Of a DNA stretch of 64,000 nucleotides, positions 37,561 through 44,901 are shown piece by piece. The DNA is from Massilia sp. BSC265 (GTDB taxonomy: Bacteria > Pseudomonadota > Gammaproteobacteria > Burkholderiales > Burkholderiaceae_D). Every line of letters begins with the position of its first letter. Position 1 is the first letter of the stretch. A program made the translations under genes and the position numbers. Location: the NCBI RefSeq assembly GCF_000740675.1, contig NZ_JPXI01000034.1, positions 1-64,000 of the forward strand. The letters run 5' to 3'. Below the pieces are notes generated by a model. The model was given only the letters and a program-made list of their open reading frames with translations. It was not told where the DNA came from and made no database searches.

Positions 37561-38717
37561 GTTGGCAACTGAGCGGCGCTCTGGAATCCTGAGGGCTTGA
37601 ACCAGCCGTACTCCCAGCCCCACGGCATGTCGGTCTCGCCCAGCACCCGCCGGGCGAGTTCGGGGTAGATCCGCTCGGCGCGTACGTCGTTCGCCAGCAT
37701 CACCACGCAACGCTGGCCGCGCTCCAGGCACAGCACCATATTGCCGGTGCTGTCGTTGTGTCCCCCCTTGAACCAGGCCGGCCCGCTGCGGTCGACGAAT
37801 GCCACCACACCCAGGCCTGCCGCCAGCGACTGTGGCCAGATGGCTGGCGCAGCGGTGAGCGTCGGGAACTGGCTGGCGGAGCCGATCGGCAGCCAGGCTT
37901 TCACCATCATGGCGCGCGATGCCGTGCTCAATCCTTCTCCCCGTACCACACCCGCCCACAGGCGGGCCTGATCCTCGATGGTGGTGTCCATCGAGCCTGC
38001 GGCGCTTGGGCGGCTGCGTTCGTCGTGCGGCTCCATCCTGCCGTCCAGCGTGTAGCCGTCGGCCAGGTTGGCGGCGAAGTCCGGGCGCCACGCCATGCTG
38101 GTGTTGCGCATGCCGAAGCGGTCGAACACGCGGCGCTGCATTTCCCTGCCCGTATCGAGGCCCAGGCCGCGCTCGACGACCAGCTGCAGGATATAAAAGC
38201 CTTCGCCCGAATAGGCGTAGCGCGTGCCCGGATCGAAGTGGAAGCGCAGCTTGCGGTCTGGCTCGACCCAGCGGAAGTTGGCCAAGCCGGACGAATGCGT
38301 GAGCAGGATGCGCGGTGTCAGTGCGCGCCAGCGTTCGTCCTCCGCCAGGTCCGAGAAATCCCAGGGCTGCCTGTCGTAGGCGGGCAGGGCTTGCGGGAGC
38401 AGGGCGGTCAGGGGCGCATCCAGGTCGAGCTTTCCTTCGTCCACCAGCTGCAGCAGCATGTAGGCAAAGGCGGCCTTGGTGAGCGAGGCACCGTACATGA
38501 CCGTCTGCGGCATGAGCGGAAGGTCGCGCTCCACGTTGCGCTTGCCGTAGGTCTTCACGCTCATAACCTGGCCGCGGTCGATCACGGCCAGCGCCAGTCC
38601 CTGTACGTTCTCGCGCGCCATCAGGCGGCGCACCTCGTCGTCGGGCACGACGGAGGCAGAAGGCGTGGCAGCGCATCCGCACAGAAGGCAGGCCAGCACG
38701 CACAGTGCTGTCTTCAT
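37545..38717 (-). CDS. Class C beta-lactamase-like serine hydrolase lipoprotein
   Basis: A 390-aa protein with a lipoprotein signal (MKTALCVLACLLCGC) and the penicillin-binding/esterase fold. The SxxK motif is SLTK (ASLTKAAFAYML), the YxN-equivalent is YAYSGEGF, and the third motif is GGHNDSTG. It could be an esterase, peptidase or beta-lactamase; the family cannot be resolved further by eye. GGGAG precedes the ATG at 38717. The frame is open upstream into a LysR remnant, so a longer fusion is conceivable but the lipoprotein signal argues against it. The C-terminus ends in QLPTQLPK, encoded by a tandem duplication. Confidence 0.85.
   Translation of the reverse strand: MKTALCVLACLLCGCAATPSASVVPDDEVRRLMARENVQGLALAVIDRGQVMSVKTYGKRNVERDLPLMPQTVMYGASLTKAAFAYMLLQLVDEGKLDLDAPLTALLPQALPAYDRQPWDFSDLAEDERWRALTPRILLTHSSGLANFRWVEPDRKLRFHFDPGTRYAYSGEGFYILQLVVERGLGLDTGREMQRRVFDRFGMRNTSMAWRPDFAANLADGYTLDGRMEPHDERSRPSAAGSMDTTIEDQARLWAGVVRGEGLSTASRAMMVKAWLPIGSASQFPTLTAAPAIWPQSLAAGLGVVAFVDRSGPAWFKGGHNDSTGNMVLCLERGQRCVVMLANDVRAERIYPELARRVLGETDMPWGWEYGWFKPSGFQSAAQLPTQLPK
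37550..37573. repeat. 12-bp tandem duplication at overlapping gene ends
   Basis: TTGGCAACTGAG occurs twice in direct succession. It contains the yitT stop codon in the first copy and encodes the QLPTQLPK tail of the opposite-strand hydrolase. Confidence 0.9.
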
Positions 38718-39044
38718 TGGCGCTCCCGGAATGGTCTTGGTCCGCTCACGGTACACCAGCAGGGCTGCTCGTAGTCGGAACGACTGCGCGAACACTTCCT
38801 TGATCCACTCCACGAACACGCGCACGCGCGGCGACAGCTGGCGGCTTTGGGGGTAGAGCACCGAGACCGGCGGCGCGGGCGGCGGCATGGTCGGCAGAAC
38901 CACCTCCAGGCGGCCGCGGCACAGCTCTTCGTCGATGCGGTAGCGCGGCATCTGCAGGTCTTCGGCCGCCAGGGTAAAGCTACGGCGCTCGACAATGCGC
39001 GTGAAGATGCGCATTTCCTGGAAGCGGTCCATCTGGGTTGTCAT
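38718..39044 (-). pseudogene. LysR regulator remnant (internal deletion)
   Basis: The frame starts MTTQMDRFQEMRIFTRIVERRSFTLAAEDLQMPR, the first part of a LysR HTH, and then jumps to YRIDEELCRGRLEVVLPTMPPPAPPVSVLYPQSRQLSPRVRVFVEWIKEVF, which is the C-terminal end of a LysR effector domain. About 215 residues between them are missing, and the junction is in frame. The rest of the HTH and nearly all the effector domain are gone, so it cannot work as a regulator. The frame continues without a stop into the serine hydrolase gene. Confidence 0.8.
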
Positions 39045-39197
39045 GGATTGTTTTCCTAAAAAGAATAATTGGCCCCAGTGTAGCCAGTCCGTTCACTTTG
39101 ACGATGAGCTCTTGCGAACGAAGCGTGCATTTTTGTTGCACCGGCAAGAACGGCATCACGCTCGCGGCCGCGGTCTGATGCTGCTACCATTTCTTGC

Positions 39198-39938
39198 ATG
39201 TCCGAAATCACCCAACTCATTGCCACCCTCAAGCGCGAACTCAAGCAGCAGGGCAAGACCTACCGCGACGTCGCCGAGGCCCTCGGTCTGTCCGAACCGA
39301 GCGTCAAGCGCCTGTTCGCCACCGAGCAGTTCACCCTGGAGCGCCTGGTCGAGATTTGTGGCCTGCTGGGCCTGACGCTCGCCGAACTGGCCCAGGAAGC
39401 GGGACAGGGATACCAGCGGCTGCGCACCCTCAGCCCGGCGCAGGAGCGCGAACTGGTGTCCGACGCGCGCCTGTTGCTGGTGGCGGTGTGCGCGCTGAAC
39501 CACTGGACCATGGCCGAGATGCTGCAGGCCTACCGCCTGAGCGAAGCCGAATGCGTGCAGCAGCTGCTGCGCCTGGACCGGCTGGAATTGATCACGCTCC
39601 TGCCCGGCAACCGCATCCGCCTGAACGTGGCGCGCGACTTCGACTGGCTGCCGGGCGGGCCGATCCGCCAGTACTTCCGCGAGCAGGGCATGCCCGAGTT
39701 CATCGACAGCGCCTTCGGGCAGCCGGGCGATACGCTGGACTTCGTCCACGGGATGCTGACGGAGAGCGCGCGCGCCAAGCTGCAGGCCGAATTGCGGCAG
39801 CTGCGGGCGCGCTTCGCCCAGCTGCATGAGGAAAGCCTGGCGGCGCCCCTGCCGCAGCGCTGCGGTACCGGGCTGCTGCTGGCCTTGCGGGGGTGGGAGC
39901 CGGCGGCGTTCGCGGCCCTGCGGCGCTCGCGCAGCTGA
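39198..39938 (+). CDS. XRE-family transcriptional regulator
   Basis: A 246-aa protein with an N-terminal Cro/CI-type HTH (LIATLKRELKQQGKTYRDVAEALGLSEPSVKRLFATEQFTLERLVEICGLLGLTLAEL) and a C-terminal helical region (ALNHWTMAEMLQAYRLSEAECVQQLLRLDRLELI) resembling a second DNA- or ligand-binding helix bundle. Targets are unknown. It stands alone and is divergent from the LysR remnant. Confidence 0.88.
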   Translation: MSEITQLIATLKRELKQQGKTYRDVAEALGLSEPSVKRLFATEQFTLERLVEICGLLGLTLAELAQEAGQGYQRLRTLSPAQERELVSDARLLLVAVCALNHWTMAEMLQAYRLSEAECVQQLLRLDRLELITLLPGNRIRLNVARDFDWLPGGPIRQYFREQGMPEFIDSAFGQPGDTLDFVHGMLTESARAKLQAELRQLRARFAQLHEESLAAPLPQRCGTGLLLALRGWEPAAFAALRRSRS

Positions 39939-40195
39939 GGTCGGTAGATGGCATCTGGGCAAGAATAGGCAGCCCGCCGACAACAAGTGGCACCGGGTCC
40001 CCTCCGGTTTTGTGAAAACCTCTTGTGCCCACTCATTCTACGGTGTAGAACCTTAAGCAAGCGGAAGAGCTCGGCTCAGAAGGACGCGTTGCCGCCTTTT
40101 CGGGGACCGTATGGATGAGTGCTGTCTTATGTGCGCTGGTAGACAGATCAGTTCGCCAAAGAAGGGAATGATGGCTTCAGAGAGGGAATGACGCC

Positions 40196-41218
40196 ATGAA
40201 GATGTCAATCGTCGCATGCGCCGTGCTCGGAACGAGCGCGGCCTGCGCCTCGGCCGGGAATGCGGCTGCTCCTGAGGGGGGCACCGATGCGCGCGAGGCG
40301 GTCAGGGAAGTCAGGGACGCCGGCTGCGGCAAGGGCTGCGCGGCGCCGTCCGCGGACGCCGGTGCCAGGGGCACGACCCCGCAGGGCGGGAACGCCCCGG
40401 GCCGCACCGGCGATGCAACGGCGATCTTCACGCTGGAAACCGCGCATGAAGCGGAACAGCGCCGGCACGCGAACGAATCCCGGGCCCTGAGCGTGGGCCG
40501 CCAGTACAACCTGGAATTCCGTGCGCTGGCCGACGTCGGCGACCCTTTCCATGGCGGCCTGGCCGGCAGCGGCACCGGCGTCAACGACGCGCGCCGCAGC
40601 AGCGACAGCGTCACCTACCAGGGCCGCTTCAACGGGTTCACGGCCGGCTCGTCCTGGGGCAAGGGCGACATCGACGGCTCGCCTTCGGGTCGCGCCTGGG
40701 GCATGACGGTCGGCTTCAGCGCGGGTCCGTTCACGATCCGTGCGGCGCACCAGAACCGCAATGTGGCCAAGGTCACCCGCATCAACCCGGTCGACATCAG
40801 CATGGCCGCGAAGAATTCCATCATCGCCGCCAACATGCGCTTCGACTGGGGCACCGCCTACACGGCCTACAGCGCCAACCGCGGCTGGGGCAGTTCGCCG
40901 CTGTTCAACCCGGACAATCCCTACGGCGCCGGCATCACCAGCACCCCGTCCACCGACAGCCGCGACGTGCTGGCCGGGGTCGCGGTGCCGCTCAGCCATG
41001 CGACCACGCTGCTGGCTTCCTACATCCGCAAGAACGACCGCGACCCGGCCAACCGCGACGCGCGCCAGATCGCGGTCGGCGCCACCTATGCGATCTCGCG
41101 CAAGCTTGATTTCTATGCCGCGTACTCGCACATCCGGCACCAGAGCGGCGTCCAGAACGCCGGCGTGCGCGAAGGCGGCGGCGGGGCGGTCAATGTGGGG
41201 ATGCGGCGAGCTTTCTGA
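40196..41218 (+). CDS. Eroded porin-like protein
   Basis: A 340-aa protein whose C-terminal 200 residues match the end of general porins (SVTYQGRFNGFTAGSSWG, ATTLLASYIRKNDRDPANRDARQIAVGATYAISRKLDFYAAYSHI, ending VGMRRAF with terminal Phe). The first about 75 residues, where a porin has its first strands, are instead Gly/Ala/Cys-rich and disordered (for example CGKGCAAPSADAG). Only fragments such as AIFTLE and VGRQYN recall the original strands. The signal peptide is poor. It may be a decaying or diverged porin. Confidence 0.65.
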   Translation: MKMSIVACAVLGTSAACASAGNAAAPEGGTDAREAVREVRDAGCGKGCAAPSADAGARGTTPQGGNAPGRTGDATAIFTLETAHEAEQRRHANESRALSVGRQYNLEFRALADVGDPFHGGLAGSGTGVNDARRSSDSVTYQGRFNGFTAGSSWGKGDIDGSPSGRAWGMTVGFSAGPFTIRAAHQNRNVAKVTRINPVDISMAAKNSIIAANMRFDWGTAYTAYSANRGWGSSPLFNPDNPYGAGITSTPSTDSRDVLAGVAVPLSHATTLLASYIRKNDRDPANRDARQIAVGATYAISRKLDFYAAYSHIRHQSGVQNAGVREGGGGAVNVGMRRAF

Positions 41219-41304
41219 GAGTGGGTCGCGTCCCTGCGGCGCGACGCGATGCCGTAAAAAACGTTAGCCTGTCCCCCATGGCTTAACCACGTTTTGGAGG
41301 CAAT

Positions 41305-41742
41305 ATGACAGGCGCAAGCACACTTGATCCGGACAACTTCCCGGAACGTCCAGACCGTAGTCTCGGCAAGGGACACGGCATCGATTCGCTCGGCCCGAGC
41401 GACATTTCCGACACCGGCAGCGACGTGGTCGGCGGCCCCGGCTTTGCCGAAGCGCTCGACCCGGACCAGATGCTCGAGTTCGACCAGGGCACCACCTCGG
41501 ACATGGAAGAAAGCCACGCCGGCGGCACCGCCGGGCCCGATGTCGGCGACGCCGACTTCTCGGGCGACAGCGACATGGGCGGCACCGGCGAGCGCGCCGC
41601 AGCCGGGCGCGACAATGTCAGCAAGGACGGTGCCGACATCGACACCGACCAGGTGGTGTCCATCCCCGACCTGCCCTTGACCGAGGAGGACACCGACTTC
41701 TTAACGAGCAAACCGCCGCGAGAGGCTGAAGGCGGCCAGTAA
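41305..41742 (+). CDS. Acidic, probably disordered protein
   Basis: A 145-aa protein of unknown function, very rich in Asp, Gly, Ser and Thr (for example SDISDTGSDVVGGPG, DADFSGDSDMGGTGERAAAGRD), with no cysteine, no membrane segment and no signal peptide. GGAGG lies before the ATG. Codon use is typical for the window. The last 42 bp overlap the opposite-strand SDR gene. Confidence 0.75.
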   Translation: MTGASTLDPDNFPERPDRSLGKGHGIDSLGPSDISDTGSDVVGGPGFAEALDPDQMLEFDQGTTSDMEESHAGGTAGPDVGDADFSGDSDMGGTGERAAAGRDNVSKDGADIDTDQVVSIPDLPLTEEDTDFLTSKPPREAEGGQ

Positions 41743-42723
41743 GGCCCCGCCGCCCACCAGGGCGGTGGTCAAGGGCGAGGCGCGCAGGCTGGTGCTGGTG
41801 TAGACGCTGCGCTCGTGCACCGTGCGCGCCATGCCTTCGCGCTGGCGCAGTTCGGTCGACGGATCGGGCTTGTAAAGGGCATCGCGGCGGTTCGGCGCGG
41901 TCGGCAGGTCGGACTTCTGCTGCCTGAACATCGTCGCGTTCATGAAGTGGTCCATCAGGCGCGGCATCAGTTTCGCGCCCGTTGCGATCATCTTCGACCC
42001 GCCGCCGGCATACGCGTCGCGCTTCGGGTGTTCGGCGCAATACAGGATGGCGTCGGCTACCACTTCCGGAGCGTAGATCGGCGGGGGCAGCGCAGGTTCC
42101 TTCTCCATGTAGTTCCTGGCGTGCACCGCGAACATGGTGTCGATTGCCGCCGGTCGTACCAGCGTGACGGCCAGCGGCGCGCCTTCCTTCTCCAGTTCCA
42201 TGCGCAGCGCATCGGTGAAGCCCTTCACCGCATGCTTCGAGGCCGCGTACATGCCCTGCATCGGGATCGCACGTTCCGACACCTCGCTGCCCACGTTGAT
42301 GATGGCGCCGCCGCCGCGGTGCTTCATGCGGCGCACCGCTTCCAGGGAGCCGTTGACGGTGCCCCAGAAGTTGGTCTGGAACAGGCGGTGATGGTCTTCC
42401 GGCTTCACCTCTTCCAGGCGGCCGAATACCGAGATGCCGGCATTGTTGACCCAGGTATCGATGCGGCCGAAGCGCGCGATCGCCTTCTCGCCAATCTTCT
42501 CGACGTCCGCGATGTCACCGACGTCGGCGGCGACGGTCTCGACCATGACGCCCTTGCTGCGCAGTTCGCTCGCCAGTTCGTCGAGGGCATCCTTGCTGCG
42601 CGCGGCCAGCACCAGGCGGGCGCCGCGCGCGGCGGCCATGCGGGCGGTGGTCAGGCCGATGCCGCTGGTGGCGCCGGTGATGACCATGACCTGATCGTGG
42701 AGTTTCCTGAGTCTAATTGCCAT
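41701..42723 (-). CDS. SDR family oxidoreductase with C-terminal tail
   Basis: A 340-aa short-chain dehydrogenase. It has the TGATSGIG cofactor motif, NNAG, catalytic Ser in INVGSEVSERAI and YAASK. Beyond the usual 260 residues it has a C-terminal extension (residues about 265-340) ending in a hydrophobic segment and a basic end (LTTALVGGGALLAAFSLSRRFAR), which could anchor it to the inner membrane. The substrate is unknown. The 3' end converges on the acidic protein gene and overlaps it by 42 bp. Confidence 0.9.
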   Translation of the reverse strand: MAIRLRKLHDQVMVITGATSGIGLTTARMAAARGARLVLAARSKDALDELASELRSKGVMVETVAADVGDIADVEKIGEKAIARFGRIDTWVNNAGISVFGRLEEVKPEDHHRLFQTNFWGTVNGSLEAVRRMKHRGGGAIINVGSEVSERAIPMQGMYAASKHAVKGFTDALRMELEKEGAPLAVTLVRPAAIDTMFAVHARNYMEKEPALPPPIYAPEVVADAILYCAEHPKRDAYAGGGSKMIATGAKLMPRLMDHFMNATMFRQQKSDLPTAPNRRDALYKPDPSTELRQREGMARTVHERSVYTSTSLRASPLTTALVGGGALLAAFSLSRRFAR

Positions 42724-42912
42724 GACGTGATCCTTTTCAAGGTGGGTGAAGAGGACTGCCCGCGGCGTCGGCCGCAGGGACAGGCCGTTGTTGAACGGTC
42801 ACTATGCTAGCCCGGCTGGGAAATCCGGCGTTTTCGCTTGCCTCTTAGATACTTTTTGTCTTGCCAGGGCGCCGTGCTTCTGGAGTGCGGCCGACTCTTG
42901 CGAACCGCGATC

Positions 42913-43179
42913 ATGACCGGCTACGAACCCATGCTGTATTGGGGCGAGCCGGAAAACTGGGCGCTGGAGGACGGGGACGTGCTGGTGCTGGTCGTGGACA
43001 GGGTGCGCTCGGTGCGCGTCGCACCATTGCCGGCGCCGGGCGCGCATTCGGCCGAGGGCGAGAACATCGCGATGGGCATCGGGCGCGGGACGATCGAGAC
43101 CGGGGACGGTTGCTACCGCTTTGGCGCCGGGCTCGACGAGGACAGGGCCAGGGTCACGGCGGCGCGGATCGCCGCCTAG
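42913..43179 (+). CDS. Small hypothetical protein
   Basis: An 88-aa protein, MTGYEPMLYWGEPENWALEDGDVL and onward, mostly predicted beta-strand with no signal, membrane segment or recognised motif. High third-position GC supports coding. The start is uncertain, and in-frame codons reach back to 42838. Confidence 0.55.
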   Translation: MTGYEPMLYWGEPENWALEDGDVLVLVVDRVRSVRVAPLPAPGAHSAEGENIAMGIGRGTIETGDGCYRFGAGLDEDRARVTAARIAA

Positions 43180-43246
43180 TGCGGCCTGCGGCAAGTCGGG
43201 CCGCAGTGGCAGGCGACGCCGGCCACCCGTGAGGATGCCGGCTTAT

Positions 43247-43294
43247 CTGCCCGGTGAACTGCCCGGTGATCTGCCCGATGATCTGCCCGGTTAG
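43247..43294. repeat. 12-bp tandem repeat at the end of the sulfate-binding gene
   Basis: Four copies of CTGCCCGGTGAT with small changes. The last copy contains the stop codon of the sulfate-binding protein gene on the minus strand. Confidence 0.85.
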
Positions 43295-44316
43295 CGGCCC
43301 GGCTGGTAGATCTGGTCGAACAGCCCGCCGTCCGCGAAGTGCGCTTTCTGCGCCTGGGTCCAGCCACCCAGCTCCGAAATCGGGAACAGCTTCACGTTCG
43401 CGAACTGCGATGCGTACTTCTTGGCGAACTTGTCCACCGCCGGACGGTAGTAGTTCTTGGCCACGATGTCCTGGCCTTCGTCGGTGTACAGGAACTCGAG
43501 GTAGGCCTGCGCCACCTTGCGGGTACCCTTCTTGTCGACGTTCTTGTCGACCACGGCCACCGGCGGCTCGGCCAGGATGCTGATCGACGGCGCCACGATC
43601 TCGAACTTGTCCGGGCCCAGTTCGCGCAGGGCCAGCAGCGCTTCGTTCTCCCAGGCCAGCAGCACGTCGCCGATGCCGCGCTCCACGAAGGTGGTGGTGG
43701 CGCCGCGGGCGCCCGAATCGAGCACCGGCACGTTCTTGTACAGCCTGGTCAGGTAATCCTTGGCGGTGCTGGGGGAAGCGCCCGGCTGGCGCAGCGCATA
43801 GCCGTAGGCAGCCAGGTGGTTCCAGCGCGCGCCGCCCGAGGTTTTCGGGTTCGGCGTGATCACGGCCACGCCCGGCCTGACCAGGTCGCCCCAGTCGCGG
43901 ATCTTCTTCGGATTACCCTTGCGCACCAGGAACACGATGGTCGAGGTATAGGGCGAGCTGCGGTGAGCCAGGCGCTCCTGCCAGCCGGGCGCAATCAAAC
44001 CTTTTTGGCTGATAGCATCGATATCATAGGCCAGCGCCAGCGTGACGACGTCGGCCGACAGGCCGTCGATGACGGCACGGGCTTGCTTGCCCGAGCCGCC
44101 GTGCGACTGCTTGACCGTGACCTTGTCGCCGGTCTTTGCCTTCCAGTGGCGGGCAAACGCGGCGTCGATATCCTGGTAGAGCTCGCGGGTCGGGTCGTAG
44201 GACACGTTGAGCAGGCTGACATCCGCTGCTGCGGCAGGCTGGCTCAGCACGGGTGCCAGCAGAGGAGCGGTCAAAGCCAGTGCAGCCAGCGAGCGAAGGA
44301 AGGTTTTGCGAAGCAT
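43291..44316 (-). CDS. sbp: Periplasmic sulfate-binding protein
   Basis: A 341-aa Sbp/CysP family protein. It has a signal peptide (residues 1-30), then the conserved [109 protein letters not shown] and [16 protein letters not shown]. It delivers sulfate or thiosulfate to the CysTWA ABC transporter, whose genes are not nearby. It is terminated in a short tandem repeat. A GTTCC-N7-GGAAC dyad lies 48 bp upstream. Confidence 0.93.
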   Translation of the reverse strand: MLRKTFLRSLAALALTAPLLAPVLSQPAAAADVSLLNVSYDPTRELYQDIDAAFARHWKAKTGDKVTVKQSHGGSGKQARAVIDGLSADVVTLALAYDIDAISQKGLIAPGWQERLAHRSSPYTSTIVFLVRKGNPKKIRDWGDLVRPGVAVITPNPKTSGGARWNHLAAYGYALRQPGASPSTAKDYLTRLYKNVPVLDSGARGATTTFVERGIGDVLLAWENEALLALRELGPDKFEIVAPSISILAEPPVAVVDKNVDKKGTRKVAQAYLEFLYTDEGQDIVAKNYYRPAVDKFAKKYASQFANVKLFPISELGGWTQAQKAHFADGGLFDQIYQPGR

Positions 44317-44363
44317 TTTTCGTTCTTTCAGAGGGCAGTGTGGAGCCTCTAGATTACGGCTCA

Positions 44364-44380
44364 GTTCCGCCTGAAGGAAC
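44364..44380. promoter_or_regulatory. Dyad upstream of sbp
   Basis: GTTCC-N7-GGAAC in the sbp upstream region. A CysB-type LysR regulator would be expected to act on sbp, but CysB sites are poorly conserved, so this is only a candidate. Confidence 0.3.
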
Positions 44381-44431
44381 GAATTAAATCGCCTAACAAT
44401 ATGCGATTTTTTTCGAGCGTGCTTCGAGCGC

Positions 44432-44520
44432 CTAACAATTCCCCCGATGGCTACGTTGCATCGTCTCGCCGTACTAGCGTACTGTCTTCGACGATGCGCC
44501 TTGCCCTCGGGTTTTGTTAG
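44432..44520. repeat. 89-bp palindromic element with terminal inverted repeats (MITE-like)
   Basis: The left end CTAACAATTCCCCCGA and the right end TCGGGTTTTGTTAG are imperfect inverted repeats. Inside, GCATCGTC pairs with GACGATGC around a GTACTAGCGTAC core. It has no coding capacity. It lies 6 bp after the end of the 70-aa gene. A partial copy of the end (CGCCTAACAAT) is seen near 44390. It is probably a non-autonomous mobile element or REP. Confidence 0.7.
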
Positions 44521-44526
44521 ACGCTC

Positions 44527-44739
44527 TCAGTGTGCCTTCGACAGGATGAGCAGCCAACGCTTGAACAGCAACACTTCAAGGTGACCTGGCTCGACGCCGG
44601 TATCGCATTCGACGATCGGATTCACCGCATAGAAACGCTTGCGGAAATCACGGGTGATCAGGAGTTCACGACGGCCGAGTCGGACCATAAAAGGGACAGG
44701 TGCATATTCCAGGCCGAAGTTGTTGTTCAGAGTGGTCAT
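44527..44739 (-). CDS. 70-aa protein of unknown function, probable SOS target
   Basis: The protein reads MTTLNNNFGLEYAPVPFMVR and onward, with a basic centre (RKRF) and a hydrophobic-basic end (LLFKRWLLILSKAH). No family was recognised and there is no signal peptide. AAGGAAA lies 7 bases before the ATG. A candidate promoter with extended -10 (TGTGATATT) lies 39 bases upstream, overlapped by the first of two perfect LexA boxes. It is therefore likely repressed by LexA and induced by DNA damage. An 89-bp palindromic element follows its stop codon. Confidence 0.7.
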   Translation of the reverse strand: MTTLNNNFGLEYAPVPFMVRLGRRELLITRDFRKRFYAVNPIVECDTGVEPGHLEVLLFKRWLLILSKAH

Positions 44740-44777
44740 GGTGTTTCCTTTTATTAAAATCGTTGAAGTGAGTAAAG

Positions 44778-44806
44778 AATATCACAACCACTGTATAAAT
44801 CTACAG
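44778..44806 (-). promoter_or_regulatory. Candidate promoter of the 70-aa gene
   Basis: Minus-strand CTGTAG (44801-44806), 17-base spacer, and GATATT (44778-44783) with an extended-10 TGTG before it. The spacer and the -35 lie inside LexA box 1. Confidence 0.45.
44791..44806. promoter_or_regulatory. LexA (SOS) box 1
   Basis: CTGTATAAATCTACAG, a perfect CTGT-N8-ACAG with an AT-rich centre. This is the LexA operator consensus in gamma- and betaproteobacteria. Confidence 0.82.
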
Positions 44807-44809
44807 GTA

Positions 44810-44825
44810 CTGTGTGGATATACAG
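44810..44825. promoter_or_regulatory. LexA (SOS) box 2
   Basis: CTGTGTGGATATACAG, a second perfect CTGT-N8-ACAG, with TA flanking on both sides as in strong boxes. It is centred 19 bases from box 1, close to two helical turns, so two LexA dimers could bind side by side. Confidence 0.82.
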
Positions 44826-44901
44826 TAAATTCTCATTGTTGTGGTTTTTTCGCCAATAGGCCACATATGGAGGCTCATCGGCAAAACCATTCGGTCCAAG
44901 C

